Notes under the pieces: generated by a model | What the model was told of the DNA's origin: nothing | The model's database searches: none | The model's input: the letters and a program-made list of their open reading frames with translations, nothing else | Position numbers and translations under genes: made by a program | Shown: positions 29,811-41,800 of the stretch, piece by piece | Position numbering within the stretch: position 1 is the first letter of the stretch | Layout: each line of letters opens with the position of its first letter | Assembly: GCA_030847615.1 (NCBI GenBank) | Contig: JAUMIR010000001.1 | Coordinates: forward strand, 163,653,001 to 163,717,000 | Reading direction: 5' to 3' | Source of the DNA: Gambelia wislizenii | Lineage: Eukaryota > Chordata > Lepidosauria > Squamata > Crotaphytidae | Length of the DNA: 64,000 nucleotides

Positions 29811-29979
29811 CAAGTAAACTATTGACAACACTAAAAACAGTTTGAAACATACCATTAAAAAGTTTAACAACAGTTTACAGAACAATACAATTAAAACAGT
29901 AGAACATACTCTTAAAAGGCCTATCTTTAATAACCTTCAGTTCTCAAAAAAATCTATCACACACACCCAAGAAAGGTCC

Positions 29980-30330
29980 ATACCCCCCAACATCCAGGAC
30001 ACATGTGGCCAAGTAACATCTGAATGTAGTCAAAATGGCAAAAATTATAAATGAGAAAGAACACACAAAGTAGGAGAGGCTGCAGTACTTTGCTTTTACC
30101 TGACCATACTGGGAAGGGCAAGAGCCTACCCTGCCCTTTCCCTCCTGCTAACTGAGTGCAAGCTACAGTACTTTTGTACTTTGAACTCAATTTGCAGCAA
30201 TTGAAGCTTGCTGAGGACAAAGGGGGAAGTTGGTAGGAGGAGAGATAAACTGGGACATCTTAAAAGCTGAAAAAGTAGAACAATGGCTTATTAATCCAAA
30301 CTGTTTCTGCCAAATCAGGACAGTTGGAGG
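29980..30330 (-). repeat. Dispersed repeat, family E copy 2
   Basis: On the minus strand CCTCCAACTGTCCTGATTTG, CCCCCTTTGTCCTCAGCAAG and CAGTTAGCAGGAGGGAAAG match 6448-6735. Confidence 0.65.
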
Positions 30331-30518
30331 ATATGAAAGTCTTTGCCTGCAAAGGACAGACAGCAAGGAGAGGGCCTTCCTAGCCACCCTAGGAAGGGAG
30401 TTCTAAAGCCTCAGGACAGCTTCTGAGAAGGTTGTAATTCCTGTACCCGCTAATAGTGCCTGTGGAGGTTGGTGGGATTGAAAGAAGGGCTTCTCCTGAA
30501 GCTCTCTGGGCCTGGGCA

Positions 30519-30597
30519 GGGATTCTCTCTCTGGCTTTTCTTCGCAAGCGAAGATTCAAGAAGGACTCATCCCGCGCTTTCTGCAAGCGCGCTGATT
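30519..30597 (-). mobile_element. LINE 3' tail fragment
   Basis: TCTGGCTTTTCTTCGCAAGC, then GAAGGACTCATCCCGCGCTT, is nearly identical to 32473-32540, the 3' end of the LINE remnant there. Confidence 0.7.
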
Positions 30598-30626
30598 ACT
30601 TCCAACTAAACATATCTAGCATTGGA

Positions 30627-31439
30627 TTACAGTTGTCCCTTCGCATTTGCGGCTTTGACTTTCGCGGTTTTGTGTATTTGTGTAAAGCCGCTGAGGATTT
30701 GCTCAGCCTTCGGCTCCCCCCCCCCCCACAGGGAATGCGTGGCTTTCCTTGGCCTTCATTTTCTGTGGGGGGGGGAGCCAAGGCCGAGGAAAGCCGCATG
30801 TTTGCCACAAAGCCTTTGAACATGTGGTTTCCCTTGAGCTTTGTTTTTTTTGGGGGGGGGGGAGCCAAGCCTGAGGAAAGCCGCACATTTGGTGCAAAGC
30901 TGCCAAACGCATGGCTTTCCTCGGGTTTGGCTCCCCCCCCCCCATGGAACAAAGCCCGAGGAAAGCCGTATGGCCGGCAGCTTTGTGGCAAATCTGCAGC
31001 TAGCCTTGGCTCTCCCCCACCACAAGGTATTCACCACAAAGCCACAAAGCCTCCAAGTACTTGGTGGCGGTGGTGGTGGAGGCCCTGGGGGTATGATGGT
31101 GGCGGAGGCCCTGGGGGTATGGTGGTGGCAGCAGCAACAGCTTGGTTGACTCAGCAGCGGAGGTCCCGGAGTTATGGTGTCACTGGCGGCGGCATGGCAG
31201 ATGCAGCGGCAAAGGCCTTGGAGGTGTGGTGGTGGTGGCATGGTGGGGGGGTGGCGGCAACAGTGGCAGCATGGTGGAGATGATAGGGCACATGGCAGCA
31301 GGACATCATGGCAGTGACGGGGCAAGCAACGGTGGGGGTGGCAGCAGCGGAGGCCTGGGAGGCCAATTTTTATTCATGTTTTTTCACTTTCGTGGGGGTC
31401 TTGTGGCTCTAACCCCCATGAAAGTGAAGGGATGACTGA
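30627..31439. mobile_element. TIR element with G-runs and repeated AGCCAAG..GAGGAAAGCC units
   Basis: CAGTTGTCCCTTCGCATTTG at the left and AAAGTGAAGGGATGACTG at the right are inverted repeats; TA precedes the left one. Inside, units with GGAAAGCCGCA next to GGGGGGGAGCCAAG occur both ways, followed by GGTGGTGGAGGCC-type repeats. The 275-codon frame across it is low complexity and not a gene. Confidence 0.65.
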
Positions 31440-31910
31440 ACATTTCTAACTACAACTTGTCAATTGACATTAGTCAGGTTGTCACTTTATACTCCAGGTT
31501 AGTATGTGTTTTAAGAATCAATGTGATTTGTGTCACTCTGTTTGACATGAAGGCAGCAGTGATATTAAATAAACGGGCCTGAGAGGGGTTCATTAGAAGT
31601 AAACATTTCTGACTCTCCAATCTATTTTGGACCTAGGTTTGTTCCGTTCCCCTACAGGTGGTATGAAGCAGCTGCTGACAGCTACAGCTGACAGATCCAT
31701 TTCAGCAAATCACAATGCAGGTGCTCCCTTCAACTCTTTGCCTTGATTATATAAGTTTGATTCCATACCTAATATTCCTACATACTGCATGTGATTCACT
31801 TCCCTCACTGAAGGAATGGAACTCTCTTTACCTGATGTCTGGCACTTAGAAAAAAGGAGGTTCCCCCAAAGATATTTTCATAGCTCTTGACACCTCCAGA
31901 ATCCCTTTGT
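31440..31910. other. No recognisable feature
   Basis: Unique-looking AT-rich sequence. Confidence 0.45.
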
Positions 31911-32135
31911 TGTTGTCATATGCCTTCAAGTCATTTCTAATTTAAGGCAAACCTATCATGGGGTTTTATTGGCAAGATTTGTTCAGAGGGGATTTGCCTT
32001 TGCCTTCCTCTGAGGCTGAGAGAGTGTGACATGCCCAGAGTCACCTAGTAGGTTTCCATGGTCGAGCAAGGATTCAACCCCTGGTCTCCTGAGTCACAGT
32101 CCAATGCTCAAACCACTACACTACACTGGCTCCTA
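31911..32135 (-). mobile_element. tRNA-derived SINE with MIR-like core
   Basis: TTGTTGTTGTCATATGCC tail, GGGGTTTTATTGGCAAGATT, then ACCCCTGGTCTCCTGAGTCA and a head ending CTACACTGGCTCCT. Full length. Confidence 0.9.
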
Positions 32136-32299
32136 GTATATCAATATATGTGGAATTAGTTAGGAAGCATAAGACAGCAGGCAGGAAGAGAAAGCTAGTG
32201 ACACAGAGGGAAGACACAGGGTAAGGGAACAACTAACAGCAAGTGATTTGGTGTGCACACGCACTCGCATGCACACACATACCAGTAGAGAGACTGAGT

Positions 32300-32365
32300 G
32301 ATTATTATTATTATTATCATTTATTTAAATAGCGCCATCACTGTACATGGTGCTTTACAAGTAAA
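32300..32365 (-). repeat. L2-like 3' end fragment
   Basis: TTATTATTATTATCATTTAT, then AATAGCGCCATCACTG, then GGTGCTTTACAA resemble the 3' end of the LINE at 18088. Confidence 0.55.
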
Positions 32366-32464
32366 AGGGAAGGAAGCTGTTGGGAGTTGACTGCTAACTT
32401 GTTTAAATAAAGTTCGTTGCTTTTTGTTATATAACTCCTACTTGAGTCTTACTAATAATTAGAA

Positions 32465-33432
32465 CTATCCCTCTGGCTTTTCTTTGCAAACGAAGATTCA
32501 GGAAGGACTCATCCCGCGCTTACTGCAAGCACGCTGATGACTAAAAAGGCCAATCCGAGATAAACAAGTCCAGTTGCAGAAAGCATAGCAGAAGGTCTCC
32601 TTGGGTGATGTTTCTGGGTTGTGATTCTTTCTGCATTGTCGTTTCTCTTCAAGACTTGTTCGGCGTGAGTTCTCAAATAAGGCTGCAGCATTGTGAATAG
32701 TGCGTCTCCATGCCTTCCGATGTGAGGCCAGGGCGGACCATCAATTTGGCCGAGCCTGAGATGTTGTTTCAGGGAGTCCTTGTATCGCTTTTTTGGAGCA
32801 CCCCTCTTACGCTGACCCGCGGCGAGTTCACCATAGAGTACTATTTTGGGGAGGCGATGGTCCTCCATCCTAGAAATGTGCCCTGCCCAGCGCAGCTGTG
32901 TTCTCAATATCATGGCCTCAATGCTGGTGATCCCTGCTTGCTCAAGGACAGCAACATTCGTCACATAGTCAGTCCAGTGTATATTTAGGATTGTGCACAA
33001 ACAGCACTGATGAAAGTGTTCAAGGAGTCGTAAGTGGTGGTGATAGGTGACCCATGTTTCAGACCCATAAAGGAGAATAGACAGTACAATGGCTCTATAC
33101 ACACTGATTTTTGTGCTTTGCCTCAGCTGTTTATTACTCCAGACTCTTTTGTAAAGTCTTCCAAATGCGCTATATGCCTTTGCTAATCTGTGATCAATCT
33201 CTTTGTCAATCTTGGCATCTGAGGAGATGATGCTTCCCAGGTAGGTGAACTGCTGAACGGATTTAAGCACAGAGTTGCCGGTGGCAATGTGGGGATGGTG
33301 GTGTTCGTCCTGTGGTGCAGGCTGGTAAAGAACTTCTGTTTTCTTCAGGTTGACTTCCAGCCCAAACAGCTCTGCAGCTGTTGAGAAGCTAGGCGCTGCA
33401 GAGCTGCTTCTGTGTGGGCAACAAGGGCAGCA
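32465..33432 (-). pseudogene. Non-LTR retrotransposon C-terminal remnant
   Basis: The minus strand has a 253-codon open frame (33270-32509). It starts LKSVQQFTYLGSIISSDAKI, then AFGRLYKRVWSNKQL, LLYGSETWVTYHHHL, LRWAGHISRMEDHRLPK and KRGAPKKRYKDSLKQHL. These are the thumb and post-RT regions of a LINE polyprotein. Upstream, DAAALVAHTEAALQRL (near 33430) matches the region following the catalytic YADD; the frame then breaks. The clade is uncertain (RTE-like features but not Bov-B). The 3' tail is shared with 30519-30597. The endonuclease and most of RT are missing. Confidence 0.8.
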
Positions 33433-34992
33433 GCATCAGGACACCTAGAATTACCCTTTTGTGTCAAAAAAGGCGAACTGCTGTTCTTGGAAGTCTCAAA
33501 GTGCAGCAGTTAACTTTTAAAATATGTTCCAAGTCCTCTCTGTACTGCTTAACATACAGTACTTGTTTTTGACAAACAGAAGTGGACTTCTAGCCACATA
33601 GAATTTTTAAATCCATAGGCCACATGGCTTATTTTTGGGGTGGTCCATGTGGCCTTTGGAGGGTCCCAGAACATAAAAATGGCTCCAGAACCTGCTGCAG
33701 TTGACCAGAACTGAACTAAAGAAAAAGCACTGGGCAATGTTACTTTTTTTTTTTTTTTTTTTTTTTTTTGGTATTACAGCCCCCAGAACCTCCCAGAGAT
33801 CATGTTCCCTGGGGGATTCTGGAAGGTATAGTCTTTCAAAAAGTAATAGGGTCAAACTCTGGTTCTAAACACACTGTGAGCAGTTTGGGAACAAGGAAGC
33901 AGGTGTGTATTAATCTTGGTCAGTGGTCTGAGCAACACTCCAAGGCCATTTTGGTAGATCTGCCAATTTACGAAAAGCAGTGTCCAAGGTACAACCAAAC
34001 TTTGCTGCATTTTGCCTTCTCAAACAACAACTGGATGTTCAAGAGAATCAAAAGGAGAATAGGCTCTTTAGCAGTTTTAAAAATATGTATCTAGGAGGTA
34101 GCCCGTTAACTCCAGTTTTGGAGACATCTGCTGAGTGGACAATGCGCCCCTAGAGTTGGGGTATTGGGTGAGAGCAAGGTGCCAGAGTCTGGAAAAGTTT
34201 TTTTTTTAATATTACACCTCCCAGAATCTCACAGCTAGCACAGCTGCTGGCTGTATCAATAACTAGGCCACTAAGCACAATGTCTGAGGTTTTTTGGGAG
34301 TTCTTGTTTAAAAAGTAACTTCTTCAAGCTCTAAACCTTCTGTAGTGCTTTAAATTAAAACAATTTTTCTATATACAAGTACTGTACAAAAGTATCTTTT
34401 CTTGTATATGGCTCTAAGGAATAAACTTCCAAAAGATATCGAAATTAACTGTAGCCAAGTGTCAAATAAGCACATATTTTAAAATGCTGTAATAAAAAAT
34501 TACAGGAAGGAAAACAAACCCTAACTGTTATATTGTTTTCATACATTTTCAGTATGCTGCCAAAATGAATTCTTTTGGAGAGTAACAAAAGGACCAAACT
34601 CAGTCTATGTCTACTTAGGTTTTCCCTTAAGCAGAAATGTGAGATGTTAGCTTGAACAATTATAAATGCATGAAGAGAAGGTGATGCAGTGCCTCACAGA
34701 AGACAATAGATTGTATCAGTAGATTATCATCACAGACAGTAAAACTATGTGACTAGTGGCTCTGCAAGCCACACAGTCACCTTTCTTTCATTTTATGCAC
34801 AGAGAGCTTGAGGGCTTGTACTGGAAGATGTTTTCACATATTAGTTATGGCATGTGGCTGATGTGAATTCCAAATGACATCCTTTATTGCATACTTGCTT
34901 GTTTTAAATAATCAGCCTTGATGTTTAATGATAGGAACTGGCAAAGAAAAAAGGCCACTTATTTCTTCACTGTTCTTTTGTCACTTTTGAAG
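33433..34992. other. No gene; poly-T tract at 33744-33769
   Basis: Near 33774-33850 and 34204-34240 are hairpin-MITE-like words (ATTACAGCCCCCAGAACC, ATTACACCTCCCAGAATC). The rest is unique-looking AT-rich DNA. Confidence 0.5.
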
Positions 34993-35602
34993 CTGGAGAT
35001 TATCAGACAGGAATGAAAAAAAACACGTTCCTGTCTCACAGTCTCCACTCCCATCCCTGTCCTGTTCCAGACCCGCCACAATCACCCTCCCCACCGCACT
35101 TACCTCCTCTCCGGTCAACAGGGTAGCCCAGGAGTGAAAGGAGCTCTAACGGAGCTCCGCTCACATGTTGGATCAAAATGGCATGGATTCTCACAAGGAG
35201 ACGCAAGCAGGGGAAATTCAAAAATAAAAATAAACCAAAAAAAGTAGCATCAAGCAGAAAAACACACTTTAAAATGTACAAGTAATCCAGGGAGGGTCAT
35301 AAAAAGTGTGTCACTTACCTGGATGTCCCAATCTCACCCAGAAGTGTTTTGGCAGGGATCTCCCTTTAACACTGGGATCTTGCCAGCATAACGGGGCACC
35401 TGTTGCACACAGGCAAATCTAGAACACAAATGGAATGGGGGATCTACTGATGGCTTCTTTCATCAATAAAAAGCAGTGCTAGCGGAACGGCAGCATAACA
35501 GGTGCATAATGAGGGGAGAACAACGTCGTCTGATAAGGGAGCCCATTTACGATCTGGCATTGCTGTAACACCACTTTTGATGAGTTTGATAATCTCCATT
35601 CT
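34993..35602 (-). mobile_element. MITE family C copy 2, complete
   Basis: Left end GGAGATTATCAGACAG, right end TTTGATAATCTCC. Contains GTGTGTCACTTACCTGGATG and CATCAATAAAAAGCAGTGCT. Confidence 0.82.
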
Positions 35603-35887
35603 CATTATTGAAGGAAATAAGTGCTTTTTCATTTGTTATGCATAGTATCTCTTCATCAAAATGGGTGTATGGGTTGTGAAGGTTAAGAGTGTTGGACTAG
35701 GACCAAAGAGACTCATGTTAAAAATTCCCACTGATTAAACGTCAAATGCCTTGCTTTGATACTTCAGGACCATCTGCTGCTTGAGATACTTACATCATCT
35801 TATAAATTCTTTAAAGGTTTATGGCCCGTGTCACAATTTGCATCTTTCTGCATCCCTTTACACTCTCATCCCACTCCACAACTATAT
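35603..35887. other. No recognisable feature
   Basis: Short unique-looking stretch. Confidence 0.4.
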
Positions 35888-36221
35888 TTTTGTTGTTTTT
35901 GTTTGCCTTCAAGATGTTTCCAACTTGTGGCAACCCTAAGGCAGTGGCAGCCCTAGGGGGGTGCAGAGAAGCCAAACCACGCCAAGGGTTGGAAGAAGGG
36001 GTGACACTGGCCTTAGTAATGTCACAGCCTGAAGGCGAACCTGTCACAGGATTTTCTTGGCAAGATTTCTTCAGAGGGGGTTTGCCTTTGCCTCCCTCTG
36101 AGGCTGAGAGAGTGTGGCTTGCCCAAGGTCACCCAGTGGGTGTCCATGGCCAAGTGAGGATTCGAACCCTGGTCTCCAAAGTAGTACTCCAATACTCAAA
36201 ATCTATACCATGCTGATCACG
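35888..36221 (-). mobile_element. tRNA-derived SINE with ~90-bp internal insertion
   Basis: Tail TTGTTTGCCTTCAAGATG, core CTTGCCCAAGGTCACCCAGT, head TTCGAACCCTGGTCTCC. About 90 extra bases from roughly 35943 to 36030 (CAGTGGCAGCCCTAGG..GAAGGCG) are absent from other copies. Confidence 0.82.
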
Positions 36222-36589
36222 GTTATACTATGTAACTGTGTTTAAATACACGTGCCTGGAAAATTGTGTTCCATCGGTACATCTGAAGAAATGGAATAAA
36301 ATCACACAAAGCTATATTAAGATAAATAAATCTTTAAAATACCACTAGATTCCCTCCCTTCCCACCTTTGCTTTGTAAAGTAGAGGAGACAACGCCTAAA
36401 AGGTACATGATATGTCTGTGATTTTGCCACAGTCTTGTATAAGAACTGAGTCACTAGCATAGGTGACAACTGCCTTGTCTATACAAGGTAAAAAGAAGTG
36501 GATTGATCTGCAGTAAAGGCAACTCACAATTTCTGCAATTTGTCTTAATGCTTTTTTGTTTTGTTTTTAGGTAGATTGCAGGCATGCAA
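36222..36589. other. No recognisable feature
   Basis: Unique-looking AT-rich sequence. Confidence 0.4.
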
Positions 36590-37135
36590 AGCTATCCATA
36601 TTTGCTATGCAAACAGGCATGCCTGAGAATAAGATGGTGGCCGCAAGTGAATTACTTGAGTTTTTACTTACCAATTTGCCACCACCGAACAGTATTTAAA
36701 AAAAAAAAAAAAAAACTATTCCCAAGGTGTTATAGATTGATATTTCACATAAACAGAAAAGCAAAAAAACCCACCCAAACCCCCATTTTATCACGTTAGT
36801 GCTTGATTGTTAAGGTGAAAAAAATGGCAGTTCCAGGTGCTTGCCTTGTAAGCAAGCCCTGCCCCTGCACTCATCTGGCCATCAGCTTTCAGCTTCTGCT
36901 CACATGGGAAAGCAAATCAATTAGTGTGGCTTATCCCAGTGAGCAGGAGTGTGCATTCCCCCTGCTGTTTTTTAAAAACTCCAGGAAAAGCTGTGAAGTC
37001 TTTTCCTATGGACTATATGGCATATTTAGCTCCCCTCCTTCTGAATACGGCAATGCCACTAAGACAGCTCGTATTCTCCTCGCATTCCGTGAGGAGTATT
37101 TTTGCCGTTTAGACAACAAAACATTATTGATTGAA
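36590..37135 (-). mobile_element. MITE family A copy 2
   Basis: The right end on the plus strand (GAGGAGTATTTTTGCCGTTT, then AGACAAC) is the inverse of the family left end. TCCTTCTGAATACGG and GATGGTGGCCGCAAGTGAAT also match. A poly-A tract lies at 36697-36715. Confidence 0.78.
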
Positions 37136-37284
37136 CACTGATTAAACATGGATATGTTTAAGGCAAAGAATCAAGAACAATTTGACCAGCCATTTTTTCT
37201 TTCACAATTTTTTTCTACACTTTCACTCTTGTAGAATGCCATTATTGCTAACACTTTCTAGCTGTAGGTTATATTTCAGAGGAA

Positions 37285-37372
37285 GGAACTGACAAAACCA
37301 CCTTAGAATATTCCTTACCTAAGAAAATCCCACAAAATTAATGGGATCACCATAAGTCGACTTGAAGGCACA
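37285..37372 (+). repeat. SINE tail fragment
   Basis: ATTCCTTACCTAAGAAAATC and CATAAGTCGACTTGAAGGCA form a SINE tail type close to the one at 38125, on the other side of the MITE copy. Confidence 0.6.
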
Positions 37373-37456
37373 GAGAAAGAAAGAGAGAGAGGGCACTGTA
37401 TGAAACACTTAAATATCCTCAAACTTAAAAGGAAGAGACCTTGTCAGAACAACACA

Positions 37457-38072
37457 GCCCACAGAGATTATCAGACGAGCATCTAAAAACGTTTTTGTCC
37501 CACTACATTTAAAAAGTGTAGGTGTCCCAGCATAATAACCCTTTTTTATCACAGGTTGCTGTAAAAACAAGAAAGAGCAGCTCCAGCATTACCAGAGCAT
37601 GACTTTTATCGCTGTTTACTTCCATGTTTGTCAGGTCAGGTGAGCTCGGTGGTTCTCACAAGAAGACACGAGTTTGGTTAACAGTCTAAAAAACACAAAA
37701 TTAACAAAGAAAATGAATGCACAAGCACTGAAACACACTTTAAAAATTGCCAACAAAACAGGAGGTTCATACAAAGAGCATCCCTTACCTAGTTTTCATG
37801 TTCTCACCCAAAGTGTTCTGGCAGGGACCACCCATTGACACTGTATTCACAAGAGCATGATAGGGCATGGTTTCAAACGCTGGCAATACTGTGAAAAAAA
37901 CATCATCAGTAATTAATTTACAGCTTGGTCCGTTAATAAAAAAAGAATGCCTTTTTCACAGGAGCGGAACACCTGAAGAATGCGAGAGGATAACATTGTG
38001 CGATAGGGAAGCCCTTTCGCGGTATCGTGTTGTCGTTATCACACCATATTTGCCGCGTCTGATAATCTCCCA
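37457..38072 (-). mobile_element. MITE family C copy 3, complete
   Basis: Ends GAGATTATCAGACGAG and CGTCTGATAATCTCCC. Diverged interior keeps CTCACCCAAAGTGTTCTGGC and GATAGGGAAGCCCTTTCGC. Confidence 0.82.
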
Positions 38073-38124
38073 CATATAGGGAGCTTAAAGGAACAAGTGA
38101 AGTGAAGTATACTTAAGTTATTGC

Positions 38125-38222
38125 AGAACTGGCAAAACTACCTCGCAGTATTCCTTGCCTAAGAAAACCCTATGAAATTCATCGGGTTGCTGTAAGAGGT
38201 GGCTTGAAGGCACATACAAACA
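38125..38222 (+). repeat. SINE tail fragment
   Basis: ATTCCTTGCCTAAGAAAACC and GGCTTGAAGGCACATAC match 37285-37372 in the same orientation. Confidence 0.6.
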
Positions 38223-38891
38223 CACACACACCAATCAGATTAAAGCTTCTGACACACCCTTGTTTGGCCAGCTGGAGGCATCCTAAGACAAGTGTGCTGA
38301 GTAGCCTTCCTTTCAATGCAACTTTAGGAAAGAAAATGGGAGGGGGAGTGTATTGCAATTCCTTTTTTCAAAGTCAAGTCAGTCAAGAAAATATGGAACT
38401 CAATAAAACTTTGTTAAACATCCCTAGGATACCTGGGGTAGCTTTACAACTGTGCAGTCTTGCACATGTGGGGAATTTCATGGGGAATTTCCTTTCAGGG
38501 CAATACAGACAAATGTTCAGATATAAAAAGGAATTTATTTGGGAATAGGGAGGAAAAGGAAGGGGAAAGGGCAGTGGAAGGTAACAACTACACACAGAGG
38601 ATTCCTGGTACAATTCAATAAAGTCACTCTAACTTTGCTAAAATATTTTGACCGTTTGAGGAGCTTCTTGGAGTTCATGGCAAATTAGACAGCCTGAGAG
38701 ATGTACTCTTTGGACTCCTGATTATGTATGAGCAAGAAGATGTACTGGAGATGAATTTTCACATATTTATGGGAATCTGAGGCTAGTCCACGTGACCCGT
38801 CAATGCAGACCCTTTAATGTTTTGTGAAGTTACGCGATAAACTCAATTTCTAAGGTCCATGGTCCACCTAGGCATTCAGAAAATTATACAG
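38223..38891. other. No recognisable feature
   Basis: Unique-looking; small frame at 38204-38548 has no family signature. Confidence 0.4.
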
Positions 38892-39513
38892 AGGAGATTA
38901 TCAGACGCACTAAATATGGTGTATAATGACGCCAGGAGATGGCCAAAGGCCTTGATTTTCAGACTATGTCGTCATCATGGGTCATCATGCTTCCGTGCTG
39001 GTCCTGTTCCGTCATCATTCTATTTTATTCACAGGATAAACAATGAATAGTTTGCCTGTTCTGTTTCTGTAATGGAATGACAGGCGTCTGAAACTGTGCC
39101 CCGTTATGCTGGCATGATGCCAGTTTTTCTGGGAGGTCCATGTCAAACACTTCCAGGTACGATTGGAAGAGCCAGGTAAGTGACACACTTTTTTGTACCC
39201 TTCCCAGGGTACTTGGCTTTTTAAAAGTATGTTTAGGTGCTTGGTTTGAGTTTTTAAAGTGTATTTTCCTTTAAGGTTTGAATTTCCCATGCGCTTGTCC
39301 TCTTGTGAAACAGCCCAGGATTTCAAACCACGGGAAGTGAATGCAGCTCTGTGAGAGCTGCATTCACTCCTGGGCTGCCAAGGGGAGGGGAGGATCATGC
39401 TACAAGGTAAGTGTGAATGTTTTCGTTTGTGTGCCCAGACGGGGATGAAAGGGGGTCGAGAAAGGAGATAGCGAGACGGGGATGCTATTTTTGTCCCCAT
39501 CTGATAATCTCCA
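38892..39513 (+). mobile_element. MITE family C copy 4, complete
   Basis: GGAGATTATCAGACGCAC and CCATCTGATAATCTCC bound it. Internal AGGTAAGTGACACACTTTTT and CATTCACTCCTGGGCTGCC are shared with copy 6. Confidence 0.85.
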
Positions 39514-39629
39514 GAGGCTGCTCCTAATGTTAAACATCTCTGCACTCACGCTTCATAAGAATCATCTTGTTCTTGCTAGTCTCATTGTTGTGAAAAAGAG
39601 CTTAATTTCTTGGTGTTTATTCACAACTT

Positions 39630-40105
39630 TATCAGACCACCCTCCAGAAACGTTCTTTTGCCGGCATATTTTGAAACGTTTTTATGCCAGCAAAAGAACC
39701 CCACTATTAGACGTACCTTAACCAGCATCAGAAAGGCATCCTAAATCGCTAAATCTCGCCAATTCTCACGAGAAGATGCTGGCATGGCAAATTCAAAAAT
39801 AAAAGTAAAATCAAGACATAAAGCATAGACACAAGCACATAAACACACTTTAAAAGTCCCAAGTACATGGGGGGGTGTTTCATAAAAGAGTGCCCCCTAT
39901 CTGGCTGTCATGATCTCTCCCAGAAGTGTTGTGGCATTGATGCAGCATTCACATGAGCACAATGTCGTGAAGTTTCAAACACCGGCAATGCTGGCAACAA
40001 AGCACCACAGCCAATCTATTGATGACTTGGGCCATCAATAAAAAGAACAGGTTTTGGACTTTACATGACCGTGAAAGGATGACGTTGTCTGGTATGTGCA
40101 CTCTT
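39630..40105 (-). mobile_element. MITE family C copy 5 (ends eroded)
   Basis: ATTCTCACGAGAAGATGCTG, CTCCCAGAAGTGTTGTGGCA and GCCATCAATAAAAAGAACAG place it in family C. A hairpin ACGTTCTTTTGCCGGCAT..ATGCCAGCAAAAGAACC lies at 39651-39699. Confidence 0.65.
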
Positions 40106-40308
40106 TCGCAATCATTAGGTGTTGTTATGGTGTGTGTGCACAACAATGCACCATTGCACTGGATTTGGCCTGGTGTCTGAGTCCCTAAATGGGACTCCAT
40201 TCATTATTAATGATCATCAAGATCTGGATACCAATGTCCTGGATCCAGATACCTCACCAAACACCCAGAAAGTTTTGACTGAATAAATACAAAATGTAGG
40301 ATTATGTT

Positions 40309-40309
<1 letters not shown>

Positions 40310-40343
<34 letters not shown>
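40310..40343. repeat. (AC)n microsatellite
   Basis: Uninterrupted AC run of about 17 units. Confidence 0.95.
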
Positions 40344-40345
<2 letters not shown>

Positions 40346-40368
40346 CCCTAGACATTATTTCTTAGGTG

Positions 40369-40975
40369 CTGTCTATACGGTGAAAATACTTCTCACAGAA
40401 ATCATTTGGAAAATTAGCTGTCTTAATGGGATCCCACATTGTCTCACCGTATTGTGAAGGAGGGGGCCCAGAAAGAGCAAAAAGTATGCGAGAAAAGCAT
40501 TCACTGCTTTCCCCAAATTAAAAAAAAAGCCCCTTGTGATGTGTGCAATCTCACTCATTAAGACAAGTGATTTGACATGTATCACTTCCCCATACAAGAG
40601 GTAGTGCAAACTGATTGGCTAGATGAGTACAGGGGGTGAGGCTGGGTTACAGGGCAAGTGCCTGCTGCTATCATGTTGGATATTCACCTTAGCGAGTGAT
40701 CGCTAAGGCGATAAAATGGGGAATTTGTGTTATCTTTTTCTCTTTTTTTGGGGAAAGGTGAAATATTGCTTGTGTGCACCATAGGAATAGGGGTTGTTGT
40801 TTTTTAAGACAGATTTTAAATGCGAGTAATCTATTTGGGGGCCAACTCGGCTGCAGGCATGCAAAGTTTATGGGGGCTGTAAAACCATTAAGATAGGTCG
40901 CAGCAACTATGACTTGCTATTAAAATGGAGCAACCCATCCCCCTCCCTTTGTGTAGACAAGCCCTAAACTAGAGG
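40369..40975 (+). mobile_element. MITE family A copy 3, complete
   Basis: Left GGTGCTGTCTATACGGTGAA, right GTGTAGACAAGCCCTAAACT. Includes CACCTTAGCGAGTGATCGCT, a small internal palindrome found in copy 5 as well. Confidence 0.82.
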
Positions 40976-41800
40976 GTGCCCTTAGCTAGAGGGGTGGGTG
41001 GGTGGGTAAGACACTCCAAAGACAACTGACTTAGGAGTGCCAGCGAGCTGCATATGTATATCCCCCAACAAACCAGAGTGAAACCTACATCTGGGTCACT
41101 CTGGCCTAGCCCACTAGCCAGTGAATTAAAACCCCTGGCTGGTGATTCCTGCTCTCCCCATGGGTTTCTGGGAAGAAGAAGAAACTCATTGTCATTACCA
41201 TGGGACTACAAAGGCCACAAATGTACTGTACAGTAAGTTGGAAGCACTCTTCCTCCCAATACCTTTTCATGAATTTTTGTGATATAAAGAATTTTAGTAG
41301 TCATTGATTGGGTAATTTGAATTAACATGGGTGTTGATGTAGCTACTGGTACTTATGTTGCAACAGTACTCAAATTGCACTTTACTATTCTGTCTTTTTA
41401 CTTTTTTTCTGATTCACCCTGGTCAGGCTCACAGGTAGACTGTAGATCATGGAGATAGAGGAACTATCGCTTGGAGATATAATTTCTTAGCCTAAAAAAC
41501 ATAAGAACATGTCAGCATAAACCCAGACACAAACTTCACAGTTTCTGGTCTAATAAAATAGATGTTTTGTGACAGTAAGCCAAGATCAAGGCTTTAACGA
41601 AAGCATAATTTGATCCAAGTTCCCTCTTTAATCTTGGAACTGAAAATATATTTGTTTAGTATTGCATTTTATTGTATAAAAGAAGATACAACTTCACCAT
41701 GGTAATACTCAGCTAGGTCACAGAAATAAACATCCATGGAATGTAATACACTGTTCAGAATGCTATGGATCAGTAGCAACAGTTTTAAATCCTACTCTCT
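40976..41800. other. No recognisable feature
   Basis: Unique-looking sequence with a GGGTGGGTGGGTGGG run near 41000. Confidence 0.45.

Noticed and set aside
30456..31325. 275-codon plus-strand and 189-codon minus-strand frames
   Set aside because: Low-complexity peptides (G-, W-, P- and H-rich) from G/C runs and trinucleotide-like repeats in a TIR element.
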